Shown here in pieces: positions 1-6,911 of a stretch of DNA of 64,000 bases (position 1 is the stretch's first letter; every line of letters begins with the position of its first letter). The DNA is from Streptomyces sp. PT12. GTDB taxonomy: Bacteria; Actinomycetota; Actinomycetes; Streptomycetales; Streptomycetaceae. The notes under the pieces were generated by a model. That model did no database searches, was not told the DNA's origin, and saw nothing but the letters and a program-made list of their open reading frames with translations. The stretch covers positions 62,001 through 126,000 of the forward strand of contig NZ_QEST01000235.1 in NCBI RefSeq assembly GCF_003311645.1. Reading direction: 5' to 3'. The translations under genes were made by a program, and so were the position numbers.

Positions 1-31
1 CGGCTCGGTTCTGCTCCGTCGCAGCGGCCGT

Positions 32-59
32 CCCCCCCCCCCCCCCCCCCCCCCCCCCC
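32..59. repeat. 28-base poly-C run
   Basis: An uninterrupted run of 28 C follows a T at position 31 and ends at a G at position 60. Nothing else in the window resembles it. It may be a real homopolymer, but runs of this kind are also a common sign of an assembly or sequencing artefact. The surrounding bases 1-241 hold no gene that I can support. Confidence 0.9.
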
Positions 60-241
60 GAGGGCGGCCTGCCGTGTCCCTCAGTGTGGGGCGGCCGTGG
101 CGCGGTGACTTTTTCAATGTGGAACACGGACAGCCGGGGCCACCACATGGGCGGGCCGCCGATTCTCTTTGTCGCTGCCGGAGATCTTGCGCTCACGCAC
201 AACGTTCGTAATATGACGGAAACCGTCCCGCGGGAGGTGCC

Positions 242-2092
242 ATGCCCATGGAGAGCGAAGCGCAACGGCGCACCATCGCGCGGGCGCGCCTGAAGTTCCT
301 CGAGGGCGCGGAGCTCCCGACGCCCGCCGTGCCCGAGCGGGTCCGCGACTCCTGGAAGCGCTCCAAGCTCCTGGGAATCGGCATCGACGAAGTGGTCGTC
401 CCCTACCGCCCTGACTACGACAGGGAGAGCCACCTGATGCGCGCGGCGGCGCCCGTTCTCGACCGGCTTGAGCAGGTGTTGGCGGGTTCCGATGTCTGTG
501 TGATCGTGACCGACCGGAAGGGGTGGGTGCGTGATCGCCGCGTGGGCGAGGCGCGGCTGATGGACCATCTGGACACGGTCCATCTGGCGCCGGGCTTCAG
601 CTATGCCGAGCAGTTCGTCGGCACCAACGGCATCGGGGTGGCCCTCGAAGAGCGCCGGTCCTCCGTGGTGCTGGGCGCCGAGCACTTCAACGAGCGCTTG
701 CAGAAGGTGTCCTGCGCCGCCTCGCCCATCCGCAACCCGATCAGCGGGCGGGTCGCGGGCACCATGAACCTGACCTGCTGGAACGGCCCCGCCAGCTCCC
801 TGATGGCCGCCCTGGCGCAGGAGGCCGCCGACGACATCGCGCGGGTGATGTACGAGATCAGCACGTCGTACGAGCGCGCCCTGCTCGCGGCGTTCCGGCA
901 GGCCACGCACTACGGCGACCGGCCCGTGCTCTGCATCGGCCAGGACCTGCTGCTCGCCAACGCCGCCGCCGCGGACCGGCTCACGGGCGACGACCACCGG
1001 CTGCTGCGCGAGGCCGCCGCCGAGCACGGCCACGCGCTGCGCACCCGCAGAAGGGTGCAGCTGACCGGTGGCACGTCCGCGCTGGTGCGCTGCCGTCGGG
1101 TGGACAGCCCCGCGGGCACGGCCGGTCACCTGCTCGACCTGGCCTTCGACGACGTTCCGGCGACACGGAAGCCCGCCGGTGCGGCGGGCACGCGCTCCTC
1201 CGGTGGACCGGCCGCCGACGCCGGGCCCCGCGCGCTGCCAGGGCTGGCCGGGGCCGATCCGGCGTGGACCGCCGCCTCGCGCACCGCGTCGCGCTGCGCC
1301 CGCGAGCGCGTGCCGCTGCTGATCTACGGCGAGGCGGGAACGGGCAAGGCCGCGCTGGCCCGCGCCGCCCACGCGCTCACCGGGGCGGCGACGGCTCCCG
1401 CGGTCGTCGACGCCGCCGACCCGCGGCACCGCGCCGAGGCCGCGGGCTCGGGCACCGGGCCTGCCCTCGACCCCGACGCCCTGCCGCGCGCCCTGCGCAC
1501 CGCGCCCGCGGGCCAGGGGCTGGCCCTGGTGCTGCGGCACCTCGACGCCGTGACCGCCGCGCGGGCCCAGGCCGTCGCCGACGCGCTGGCCGCCGCGGCG
1601 GCGCGGGGCACTTGGATCGTGGGGACGCTCGGCCCGGCCCCCGAGGTCCCCGACGCCCTGCTGCGCCTCTTCGCCGAGGCGGTCACGGTGCCGCCGCTGC
1701 GGCACCGCGTCGCCGACCTGCCCGCGCTGGCCGAGTGCCTGCTCCGGCGCGCCGGGGCGGGCGTGGAGTGCTCTCCCGACGTGCTGCCCCTGCTGCGCCG
1801 ACAGAGCTGGCCGGGCAACGTCGGCCAGTTGGAGTCCGTGCTGCGCAAGGCCGCCGCGGGCCGCCGCACCTACCGCGTCGAGCCCCGCGACCTGCCCCCG
1901 TCCCTGCACACCGTCGGTCGCCGCTCCCTGAGCGCGTGGGAGACCGCGGAGCGCGACACCCTGGTCGAGGCCCTGCTGGACGCCGGGGGCAACAAGCTGC
2001 TCGCGGCGCAGCGGCTTGGCATCTCCCGGACGACGATCTACCGCAAGATGCGGGCCTACGGCATCACGATCACGCTGCCCACGCCTCGCTGA
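242..2092 (+). CDS. GAF / AAA+ / Fis-type transcriptional regulator
   Basis: 616 residues. The N-terminal part (about 60-230) looks like the GAF sensor region of AcoR/DhaR-type activators, including a typical AEQFVGTNGIGVAL stretch. A Walker A motif GEAGTGK lies at residues 363-369, followed by a shortened, alanine-rich AAA+ region with the usual WPGNV stretch of sigma-54 activators, and a Fis-type helix-turn-helix at about 575-612 (NKLLAAQRLGISRTTIYRKM). The GAFTGA sigma-54 contact motif is not present, which fits an actinomycete without sigma-54. The start at 242 follows a GGAGGT ribosome site at 233-238. The ligand and targets are unknown; regulation of alcohol, ketone or aromatic metabolism would be typical of the family but is not shown here. 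Its last three codons already belong to a 20-bp tandem repeat. Confidence 0.85.
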   Translation: MPMESEAQRRTIARARLKFLEGAELPTPAVPERVRDSWKRSKLLGIGIDEVVVPYRPDYDRESHLMRAAAPVLDRLEQVLAGSDVCVIVTDRKGWVRDRRVGEARLMDHLDTVHLAPGFSYAEQFVGTNGIGVALEERRSSVVLGAEHFNERLQKVSCAASPIRNPISGRVAGTMNLTCWNGPASSLMAALAQEAADDIARVMYEISTSYERALLAAFRQATHYGDRPVLCIGQDLLLANAAAADRLTGDDHRLLREAAAEHGHALRTRRRVQLTGGTSALVRCRRVDSPAGTAGHLLDLAFDDVPATRKPAGAAGTRSSGGPAADAGPRALPGLAGADPAWTAASRTASRCARERVPLLIYGEAGTGKAALARAAHALTGAATAPAVVDAADPRHRAEAAGSGTGPALDPDALPRALRTAPAGQGLALVLRHLDAVTAARAQAVADALAAAAARGTWIVGTLGPAPEVPDALLRLFAEAVTVPPLRHRVADLPALAECLLRRAGAGVECSPDVLPLLRRQSWPGNVGQLESVLRKAAAGRRTYRVEPRDLPPSLHTVGRRSLSAWETAERDTLVEALLDAGGNKLLAAQRLGISRTTIYRKMRAYGITITLPTPR

Positions 2093-2152
2093 GCCCGTTC
2101 ACGCCTCGCCGGGCCCGTTCACGCCTCGCCGGGCCCGTTCACGCCTCGCCGG
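2081..2152. repeat. 20-bp tandem repeat, about 3.6 copies
   Basis: The unit is acgcctcgcc followed by gggcccgttc. Copies start at 2081, 2101, 2121 and 2141 (the last partial). The first copy includes the stop codon of the preceding gene, so the array spans the coding end and the 3' flank. Confidence 0.9.
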
Positions 2153-2308
2153 GACCTCGGCGATGTCCCGGTGGCGGTGCTCGAGGTCGGTGGCGACGGC
2201 GACCGGGTCGCGGTCGGCGCGGGCGAAGCGGACGATGCCGCAGGACAGCTCACAGCGCGGCGACCGGCTTCTCGAACGCGGTGACGCGTGGTCGATGATG
2301 GGGGTCAT
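2099..2308 (-). CDS. possible small protein or gene remnant
   Basis: A 69-codon minus-strand frame starts with ATG at 2308, two bases into the divergent AlkB-like gene, and ends inside the 20-bp repeat array. The stretch SCGIVRFARADRDPVAVATDLEHRHRD (quoted pieces: SCGIVRFARA, DPVAVATDLEHRHRDIAEV) looks more protein-like than its flanks. Just upstream the natural-looking continuation (VTAFEKPVAAL) is in another frame, so the locus may be a frameshifted remnant. No family is recognised. It could equally be chance coding in GC-rich DNA. Confidence 0.25.
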   Translation of the reverse strand: MTPIIDHASPRSRSRSPRCELSCGIVRFARADRDPVAVATDLEHRHRDIAEVPARRERARRGVNGPGEA

Positions 2309-2984
2309 GAGCGGTGAGCTCTTTTCCCGGGAGCGGGGCGTGGTCGCGGAGGGCGCGGTGCACCTGCCGGGGTGGCTCGCGCCCGCGCGGCAGCGGGATC
2401 TGCTCGACGCGTGCCGGGAGTGGGCCAGGCCGCCCGCCGGGCTGCGGACCGTGCGGACGCGCAACGGCGTCATGTCCGTGCGGCAGCTCTCCCTCGGCTG
2501 GCACTGGTACCCCTACGGCTACGCCAGGACCGTGGTGGACGGCGGCGGCGAGCCGGTCAAGCCGTTCCCCGCGTGGCTGGGGGAGTGGGCCGCGCGGGCC
2601 GCGGCCGATGCCGGGCTCCCGCACCCCGAACACCCGGGCGGCGGCGACCCGTTCGACATCGCGCTGGTCAACTTCTACGACGCCACCGCCCGCATGGGCA
2701 TGCACCGCGACGGCGACGAGCGCTCCCCCGCGCCCGTCGTCTCGTTCAGCCTCGGCGACGCCTGCGTCTTCCGCTTCGGCACGGCCGAGGGGCGCGGGCG
2801 GCCATGGAGCGATGTCGAGCTGCGCAGCGGCGACGCGTTCGTCTTCGGCGGCCCCGCCCGCCTCGCCTACCACGGCGTCCCGCGCACCCGCCCCGGCACC
2901 GCGCCCCCGGCGCTCGGGCTGACCGGGCGGGTCAACGTCACCGTCCGCGCGTCAGGTCTCGGCCCCGGCGGATTCACTCCATAG
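2307..2984 (+). CDS. AlkB-like 2-oxoglutarate/Fe(II) dioxygenase
   Basis: 225 residues from ATG 2307 (ATG codons at 2295 and 2298 are alternatives). The iron-binding HxD...H triad is seen as His133-x-Asp135 in MHRDGDE and His189 in AYHGVP; the 2-oxoglutarate-binding arginine signature RVNVTVR is at 208-214. NFYD at 122-125 is the usual AlkB strand before the HxD turn. The family repairs N-alkylated bases in DNA or RNA by oxidative demethylation. The gene stands alone between the regulator and a sensor kinase, and no Ada-type adaptive response gene is near. Assignment to the family is firm; the exact substrate is not known. Confidence 0.9.
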   Translation: MSGELFSRERGVVAEGAVHLPGWLAPARQRDLLDACREWARPPAGLRTVRTRNGVMSVRQLSLGWHWYPYGYARTVVDGGGEPVKPFPAWLGEWAARAAADAGLPHPEHPGGGDPFDIALVNFYDATARMGMHRDGDERSPAPVVSFSLGDACVFRFGTAEGRGRPWSDVELRSGDAFVFGGPARLAYHGVPRTRPGTAPPALGLTGRVNVTVRASGLGPGGFTP

Positions 2985-3042
2985 GAGCTGGCGAAGGGTG
3001 GCGATTGCCCGGAGCGGGCCCGTTCGGCCGACGCCCCGGCTC

Positions 3043-3048
3043 TAGCGT
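3043..3048 (+). promoter_or_regulatory. candidate -10 box TAGCGT for the sensor kinase gene
   Basis: TAGCGT lies 44 bases before the start at 3093, and an AAGGAG ribosome site at about 3075-3080 precedes that start. No good -35 is visible. Confidence 0.35.
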
Positions 3049-3092
3049 GGTGGCGCACCCCCACCCCCGCGCGAAGGAGCCCGAAGTCCCCC

Positions 3093-4280
3093 ATGTCGCA
3101 CCGCCCCCGCCTCATCGGACCGGTGACCCTCGCCGTGCTGCCCGCCGCGCTGGTGGCCGCCATTGCCACCGCGACCGCCCTCCTCACGGATGGCGAGGCC
3201 CCGCCCGCCGTGGCGGGTCTGCTGACCGCGGCCGTGCTCGCCGGGGCCGCGGCCGCGGCGGGCGCCGATGCAAGGCGGGACGCCGCCAGGCTGGCCCTGC
3301 TGCGCCGGGGGGCCGCCAGGGGCCGCGTCGAACTCCAGGCGCTGCTCGGCAAGGTGGAGCGCGGCGAACGCGTCGGGCCCCCCGAGGGGCCGCCGCCAGC
3401 GGCGCCCAGCGACGACCCGTTCGACCAGCTGCGCCACGAGATCGACGCCGCCAGGTACGCCGCCGAGTCCGCCGTCTCCCGGGCCGCCGCCGCGAGCGGC
3501 TGCGACGAGCGCGTCGAGGTCTTCGTCCACCTCGCCCGCCGCATGCAGACGTCGGTGCACCGCCAGATCGAGTACCTCGACGAGCTGAGAGGCGAGCTGA
3601 GAAACGAGGCGCGGGGCGAAGCGAGAGGCGAGGCGCGGGGCGCGCTCGACGACCCCGACGTGGCGTCGGGGCTCTCCCAGGTCGACCGCCTCGCGACCCG
3701 GCTGAGCCGCCACACCGAGAACCTCGCCGTGCTCGGCGGCGCCGTCTCCCGCCGCAGGGGCGGCCGCCAGGTGAGCGTCGCCGAGGTCCTGCGCCGCGCC
3801 GCGGCCGAGGTCGAACACGAAGCGCGCGTCCGGCTCGCGGCGGCCACCGAGGGCGCGGTGCGCGGCGACTGCGCCGCCGACATCGTCCACCTGCTCGCCG
3901 AACTCATCGAGAACGCCACCCAGTTCTCCGCCCCGCGGACCCAGGTCGCGCTGCGCGCCGCGCGCGTGGCGGCGGGCGTCGCCGTCGAGGTCGACGACCG
4001 GGGCCTTGGCATGACGGCCGCCGAGCAGAAGCGCATGAACGCCGTGCTCGCCGGGACCGACAGGCTCGACGTCACCGAACTCCTCGACGACGGGCGCGTC
4101 GGCCTGTTCGTCGTCTCCACGCTCGCCGCGCGCCACGGCGTCGACGTCCGCCTCGGCGGCAACGTCTACGGCGGCGTCCAGGCCGTCGCGCTGCTCCCGC
4201 ACACGGTGCTCGACGAGGGCGCGCCCGGTGACTCACACGCCCCCACGCGCCCCGTCACCACCCCGATCAGCCAGCCCTGA
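3093..4280 (+). CDS. conservon-type sensor histidine kinase (CvnA-like)
   Basis: 395 residues. Two hydrophobic segments at about 10-30 and 38-58 anchor the protein; there is almost no extracytoplasmic loop. A helical region follows, with a repetitive Arg-Gly-Glu-Ala linker at about 168-187 encoded by short imperfect repeats. The C-terminal ATPase domain has the N-box LLAELIENATQFS and the G-box VDDRGLGM, as in CvnA and nitrate-sensor-like kinases. Typical conservons continue with cvnB (roadblock), cvnC (DUF742) and cvnD (GTPase); none follows here, so this is an orphan. It lacks the usual large sensor domain. The start follows AAGGAG. Confidence 0.8.
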   Translation: MSHRPRLIGPVTLAVLPAALVAAIATATALLTDGEAPPAVAGLLTAAVLAGAAAAAGADARRDAARLALLRRGAARGRVELQALLGKVERGERVGPPEGPPPAAPSDDPFDQLRHEIDAARYAAESAVSRAAAASGCDERVEVFVHLARRMQTSVHRQIEYLDELRGELRNEARGEARGEARGALDDPDVASGLSQVDRLATRLSRHTENLAVLGGAVSRRRGGRQVSVAEVLRRAAAEVEHEARVRLAAATEGAVRGDCAADIVHLLAELIENATQFSAPRTQVALRAARVAAGVAVEVDDRGLGMTAAEQKRMNAVLAGTDRLDVTELLDDGRVGLFVVSTLAARHGVDVRLGGNVYGGVQAVALLPHTVLDEGAPGDSHAPTRPVTTPISQP

Positions 4281-4340
4281 ACGCCCCGTCGGCGCCGGGC
4301 GTTCCCCGTCGGCGCCGGGCGTTCCCCGTCGGCGCCGGGC
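4281..4340. repeat. 20-bp tandem repeat, 3 copies
   Basis: The unit gttccccgtc + ggcgccgggc is repeated at 4281 (first two bases differ), 4301 and 4321. It begins on the base after the kinase stop codon and fills the gap to the convergent esterase gene. Each unit contains the palindrome GGCGCC. Confidence 0.9.
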
Positions 4341-4342
4341 GC

Positions 4343-5302
4343 TCAACCGGCGCTCACCGGCGCCTCGTCGAGCCCGAAGAACGCGATCGCCATGCCCGCC
4401 ATCCCCGGCGAGAGCAGCCCGTGGTCCGTGCCCCTCAGGGCGATCGCCTCCACCGGCGCCCGCTCGCCCGAGCCCCCGTACCGGTAGCGTTCCCAGTCGG
4501 CACGCGGCCGGTCCGTCCGCGCCGGTATCCGGCTCACGCCCAGCACATCGGTCCACTGCCTGATCTCCTGCACGAAGTTGGGGTAGCGCAGCACCTCGTC
4601 CTCCGTGCCGTGCCACAGCTGCATCCGCGGCCGCTCGCCCTCGTACCCGGGGAACGCCTCCCGCACCCGCTCGCCCCACTCGGGCGGCGTCGCCTCGACC
4701 CGGCCCTGGGCGCACTCGGCGTTCCACCCCGAGCCGTCCGTCGTCGCGAAGCAGCCGAACGGCACCCCCGCGAACGCCGCCCCCGCCCCGAACACCTCCG
4801 GGTAGACGCCGAGCAGCACATTCGTCAGCATGGCGCCCGACGAGAGACCCGTGACGAACACCCGCCCGGGATCGGCCCCATGGACCCGCTCGACATACGC
4901 CACCATCGCCCGCACCCCGGCGGGGTCGCTGCCCCCGCCCCGCCGCAGCGCCTCGGGCGATGACACGTCGAAGCAGCGGCTCTCGCGCGTGACGGAGGGG
5001 TAGACGACGAGGAAGCCATGCCGGTCGGCCAGCGAGGCGAACTCGCTGCCCAGGTGGAACGCGGGCCCCGAGCCGCCGCAGTAGTGCGCGGCCACCAGCA
5101 CCGCGGGCCGCTCGGGAAGCCGCTCCGGCACATACAGGAACATGCGCAGGCCGCTGGGGTTCGCGCCGAAGTCCTTCACCTCCACCAGCGCGGCGGCCGA
5201 CGCCGGGGGAGCGGTCACGAACACGCCCGCGAGCAGCGGGAGGATGCCGCAGAACACCGTGGCGAGCAGCGTGCGCGCGCGCCGTCGAGGGCTGAGGGGC
5301 AT
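4343..5302 (-). CDS. secreted PHB-depolymerase / acetylxylan-esterase-like hydrolase
   Basis: 319 residues with a signal peptide (RRRAR then a hydrophobic core, likely cut after ASAAA near residue 38). Alpha/beta-hydrolase of the LpqC/CE1 esterase group: oxyanion region HYCGGSG at 73-79, nucleophile Ser154 in GLSSG, probable Asp235 in WHGTEDEV and His294 in GTDHGL. Cysteines in YCGG, RCFDVSS and GCF...ECAQG are placed as in secreted feruloyl/acetylxylan esterases, and disulfides are likely. The substrate may be acetyl or feruloyl groups on plant polymers or a polyester; the sequence alone does not decide. It is read divergently from anmK across a 295-bp gap with no recognised site. Confidence 0.85.
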   Translation of the reverse strand: MPLSPRRRARTLLATVFCGILPLLAGVFVTAPPASAAALVEVKDFGANPSGLRMFLYVPERLPERPAVLVAAHYCGGSGPAFHLGSEFASLADRHGFLVVYPSVTRESRCFDVSSPEALRRGGGSDPAGVRAMVAYVERVHGADPGRVFVTGLSSGAMLTNVLLGVYPEVFGAGAAFAGVPFGCFATTDGSGWNAECAQGRVEATPPEWGERVREAFPGYEGERPRMQLWHGTEDEVLRYPNFVQEIRQWTDVLGVSRIPARTDRPRADWERYRYGGSGERAPVEAIALRGTDHGLLSPGMAGMAIAFFGLDEAPVSAG

Positions 5303-5597
5303 GGGGCGTCACTTTCCGCCCGTGGGCGGGCGGGCCCCGGGGCGCGTGGAACGGGCCGAGGGGCGGCGGCGCCCGGCTCGGCGGGAGAACGGTGGAGAAG
5401 GGGAGGGCGGAGCAGCCGGAGCAGGGGCGGCGTCCCGGGGGAACACCGTGGCGCACCGGGCCCGTTGAAGGGATCAGCGGGGGGTGGACCACCATTGTCA
5501 CCCGGGCGCCACGACCCCCGCCAGGGGGTCCGCGTCACACCCGCGCCGCGCCGCGCGCCCCTTTCACGCCCCCCACGGCGCGTGCTCGGATGGCCCC

Positions 5598-6911
5598 ATG
5601 AACAACGGCCCCGTGAACAACGGCCCCATGAACGGAGAAGCGCGCCCCCTGCGGGTGATCGGCATGCTCAGCGGCACCTCGTACGACGCGGTCGACGCCG
5701 CCGTCGCCGAGCTGGCCATCGAGGGTGACGCCGTCGTGCTGCGCCCCCGCGGCCTGCACACCGAGCCCTACCCCGCGCCGCTGCGCGACGCGCTGGCCGC
5801 GTGCCTGCCGCCCGCCACCACCACGCTTGAGGCGGTGTGCCGCCTGGACACCGAGCTCGGCCGGTTCTTCGGCGCGGTCGCCGCGCGCGCCAACGCCGCA
5901 CTCGCCGCAGGCCGCGCCGACCTCGTGGTCTCCCACGGCCAGACCGTCTACCACTGGGTGAGCGGCGCCCGCGCCAGGGGAACGCTCCAACTCGGCGCCG
6001 CCGCCTGGATCGCCGAGGCCACCGGGCTGCCCGTGGTCTCCGACCTGCGCACTCGCGACATCGCCCGCGGCGGCCAGGGCGCGCCCCTCGCCGCCCTGCT
6101 CGACGCCCTGCTCCTGCTGAACGCGGACCCCGCCGCCGACCCCGCCGACCCAGGGGGCCCCGCGCGTGGCGCGCTCAACCTCGGCGGCATCGCCAACATC
6201 ACCGCCCGCGGCGACGGTGGCGAGGTGCTGGCCTACGACCTCGGCCCGGCCAACGCGCTCATCGACGCCGCCGTCACCGAGGCCACCGGGGGCGCGGAGC
6301 GCATGGACGCCGGAGGGGCGCGCGCGGCGCGCGGCCGCGTCGACCGCGCCCTGCTCGCCGATCTGCTCGCCGAGCCCTACTACCGGCTGCCGCCGCCCAA
6401 GTCCACGGGCAAGGAGCGCTTCCACGCCGCCTATCTGCGCGCACGCGTCGAGGCCAGGGGCCATGCGCCGACCGCCGACGACCTGGTCGCCACCCTCACC
6501 GAGCTGACCGCCGAGCTGGTGGCGCGCGCCTGCCGCGCACACGGGCTGGGCGAGCTGGTCGTCTCGGGCGGGGGCGTGCGCAACCCCGCGCTCATGGCCA
6601 GGATCCGCGCCCTCGCCGCGCCCACGCGCGTCACGGGCGCCGAGGAGTACGGGCTGCCCGCCCAGGCCAAGGAGGCCCACCTGTTCGCGCTGCTCGGCTT
6701 CCTCACCGTCAACGGCCTCCCTGGCAACGTCCCTTCGGCCACCGGCGCATCGGGCCCCGCGGTCCTCGGCTCGCTCACCCCGGGCGCGGGCCCGCTGCGG
6801 CTCCCCGAGCCGCCCGCGGGCGCCGCCCCTCGCCGCCTGGTGATCGAGCCGGTCGAGCCCGCGCCTCAGACCGCCTCGGGCAGCCGCTCGGGCGGCCCAG
6901 GCCGCGCGTAG
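5598..6911 (+). CDS. anmK: anhydro-N-acetylmuramic acid kinase
   Basis: 437 residues. AnmK cleaves the 1,6-anhydro ring and phosphorylates anhMurNAc to MurNAc-6-phosphate during cell-wall recycling. The phosphate-binding start GMLSGTSYDAVD, the NLGGIANIT motif and the late VVSGGGVRNP motif are all present. The N-terminus is odd: three in-frame start codons (ATG 5598, GTG 5613, ATG 5628) sit 15 bp apart in a near-perfect repeat encoding MNNGP-VNNGP-MNGE, and no ribosome site precedes them. The conserved part begins after the third. The 3' end overlaps the convergent GGDEF-EAL gene by 46 bp. Confidence 0.92.
   Translation: MNNGPVNNGPMNGEARPLRVIGMLSGTSYDAVDAAVAELAIEGDAVVLRPRGLHTEPYPAPLRDALAACLPPATTTLEAVCRLDTELGRFFGAVAARANAALAAGRADLVVSHGQTVYHWVSGARARGTLQLGAAAWIAEATGLPVVSDLRTRDIARGGQGAPLAALLDALLLLNADPAADPADPGGPARGALNLGGIANITARGDGGEVLAYDLGPANALIDAAVTEATGGAERMDAGGARAARGRVDRALLADLLAEPYYRLPPPKSTGKERFHAAYLRARVEARGHAPTADDLVATLTELTAELVARACRAHGLGELVVSGGGVRNPALMARIRALAAPTRVTGAEEYGLPAQAKEAHLFALLGFLTVNGLPGNVPSATGASGPAVLGSLTPGAGPLRLPEPPAGAAPRRLVIEPVEPAPQTASGSRSGGPGRA

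Noticed and set aside
3596-3650. Short repeats in the sensor-kinase gene as a separate element
   Set aside because: They are in frame and encode an Arg-Gly-Glu-Ala linker, so they are part of the protein.
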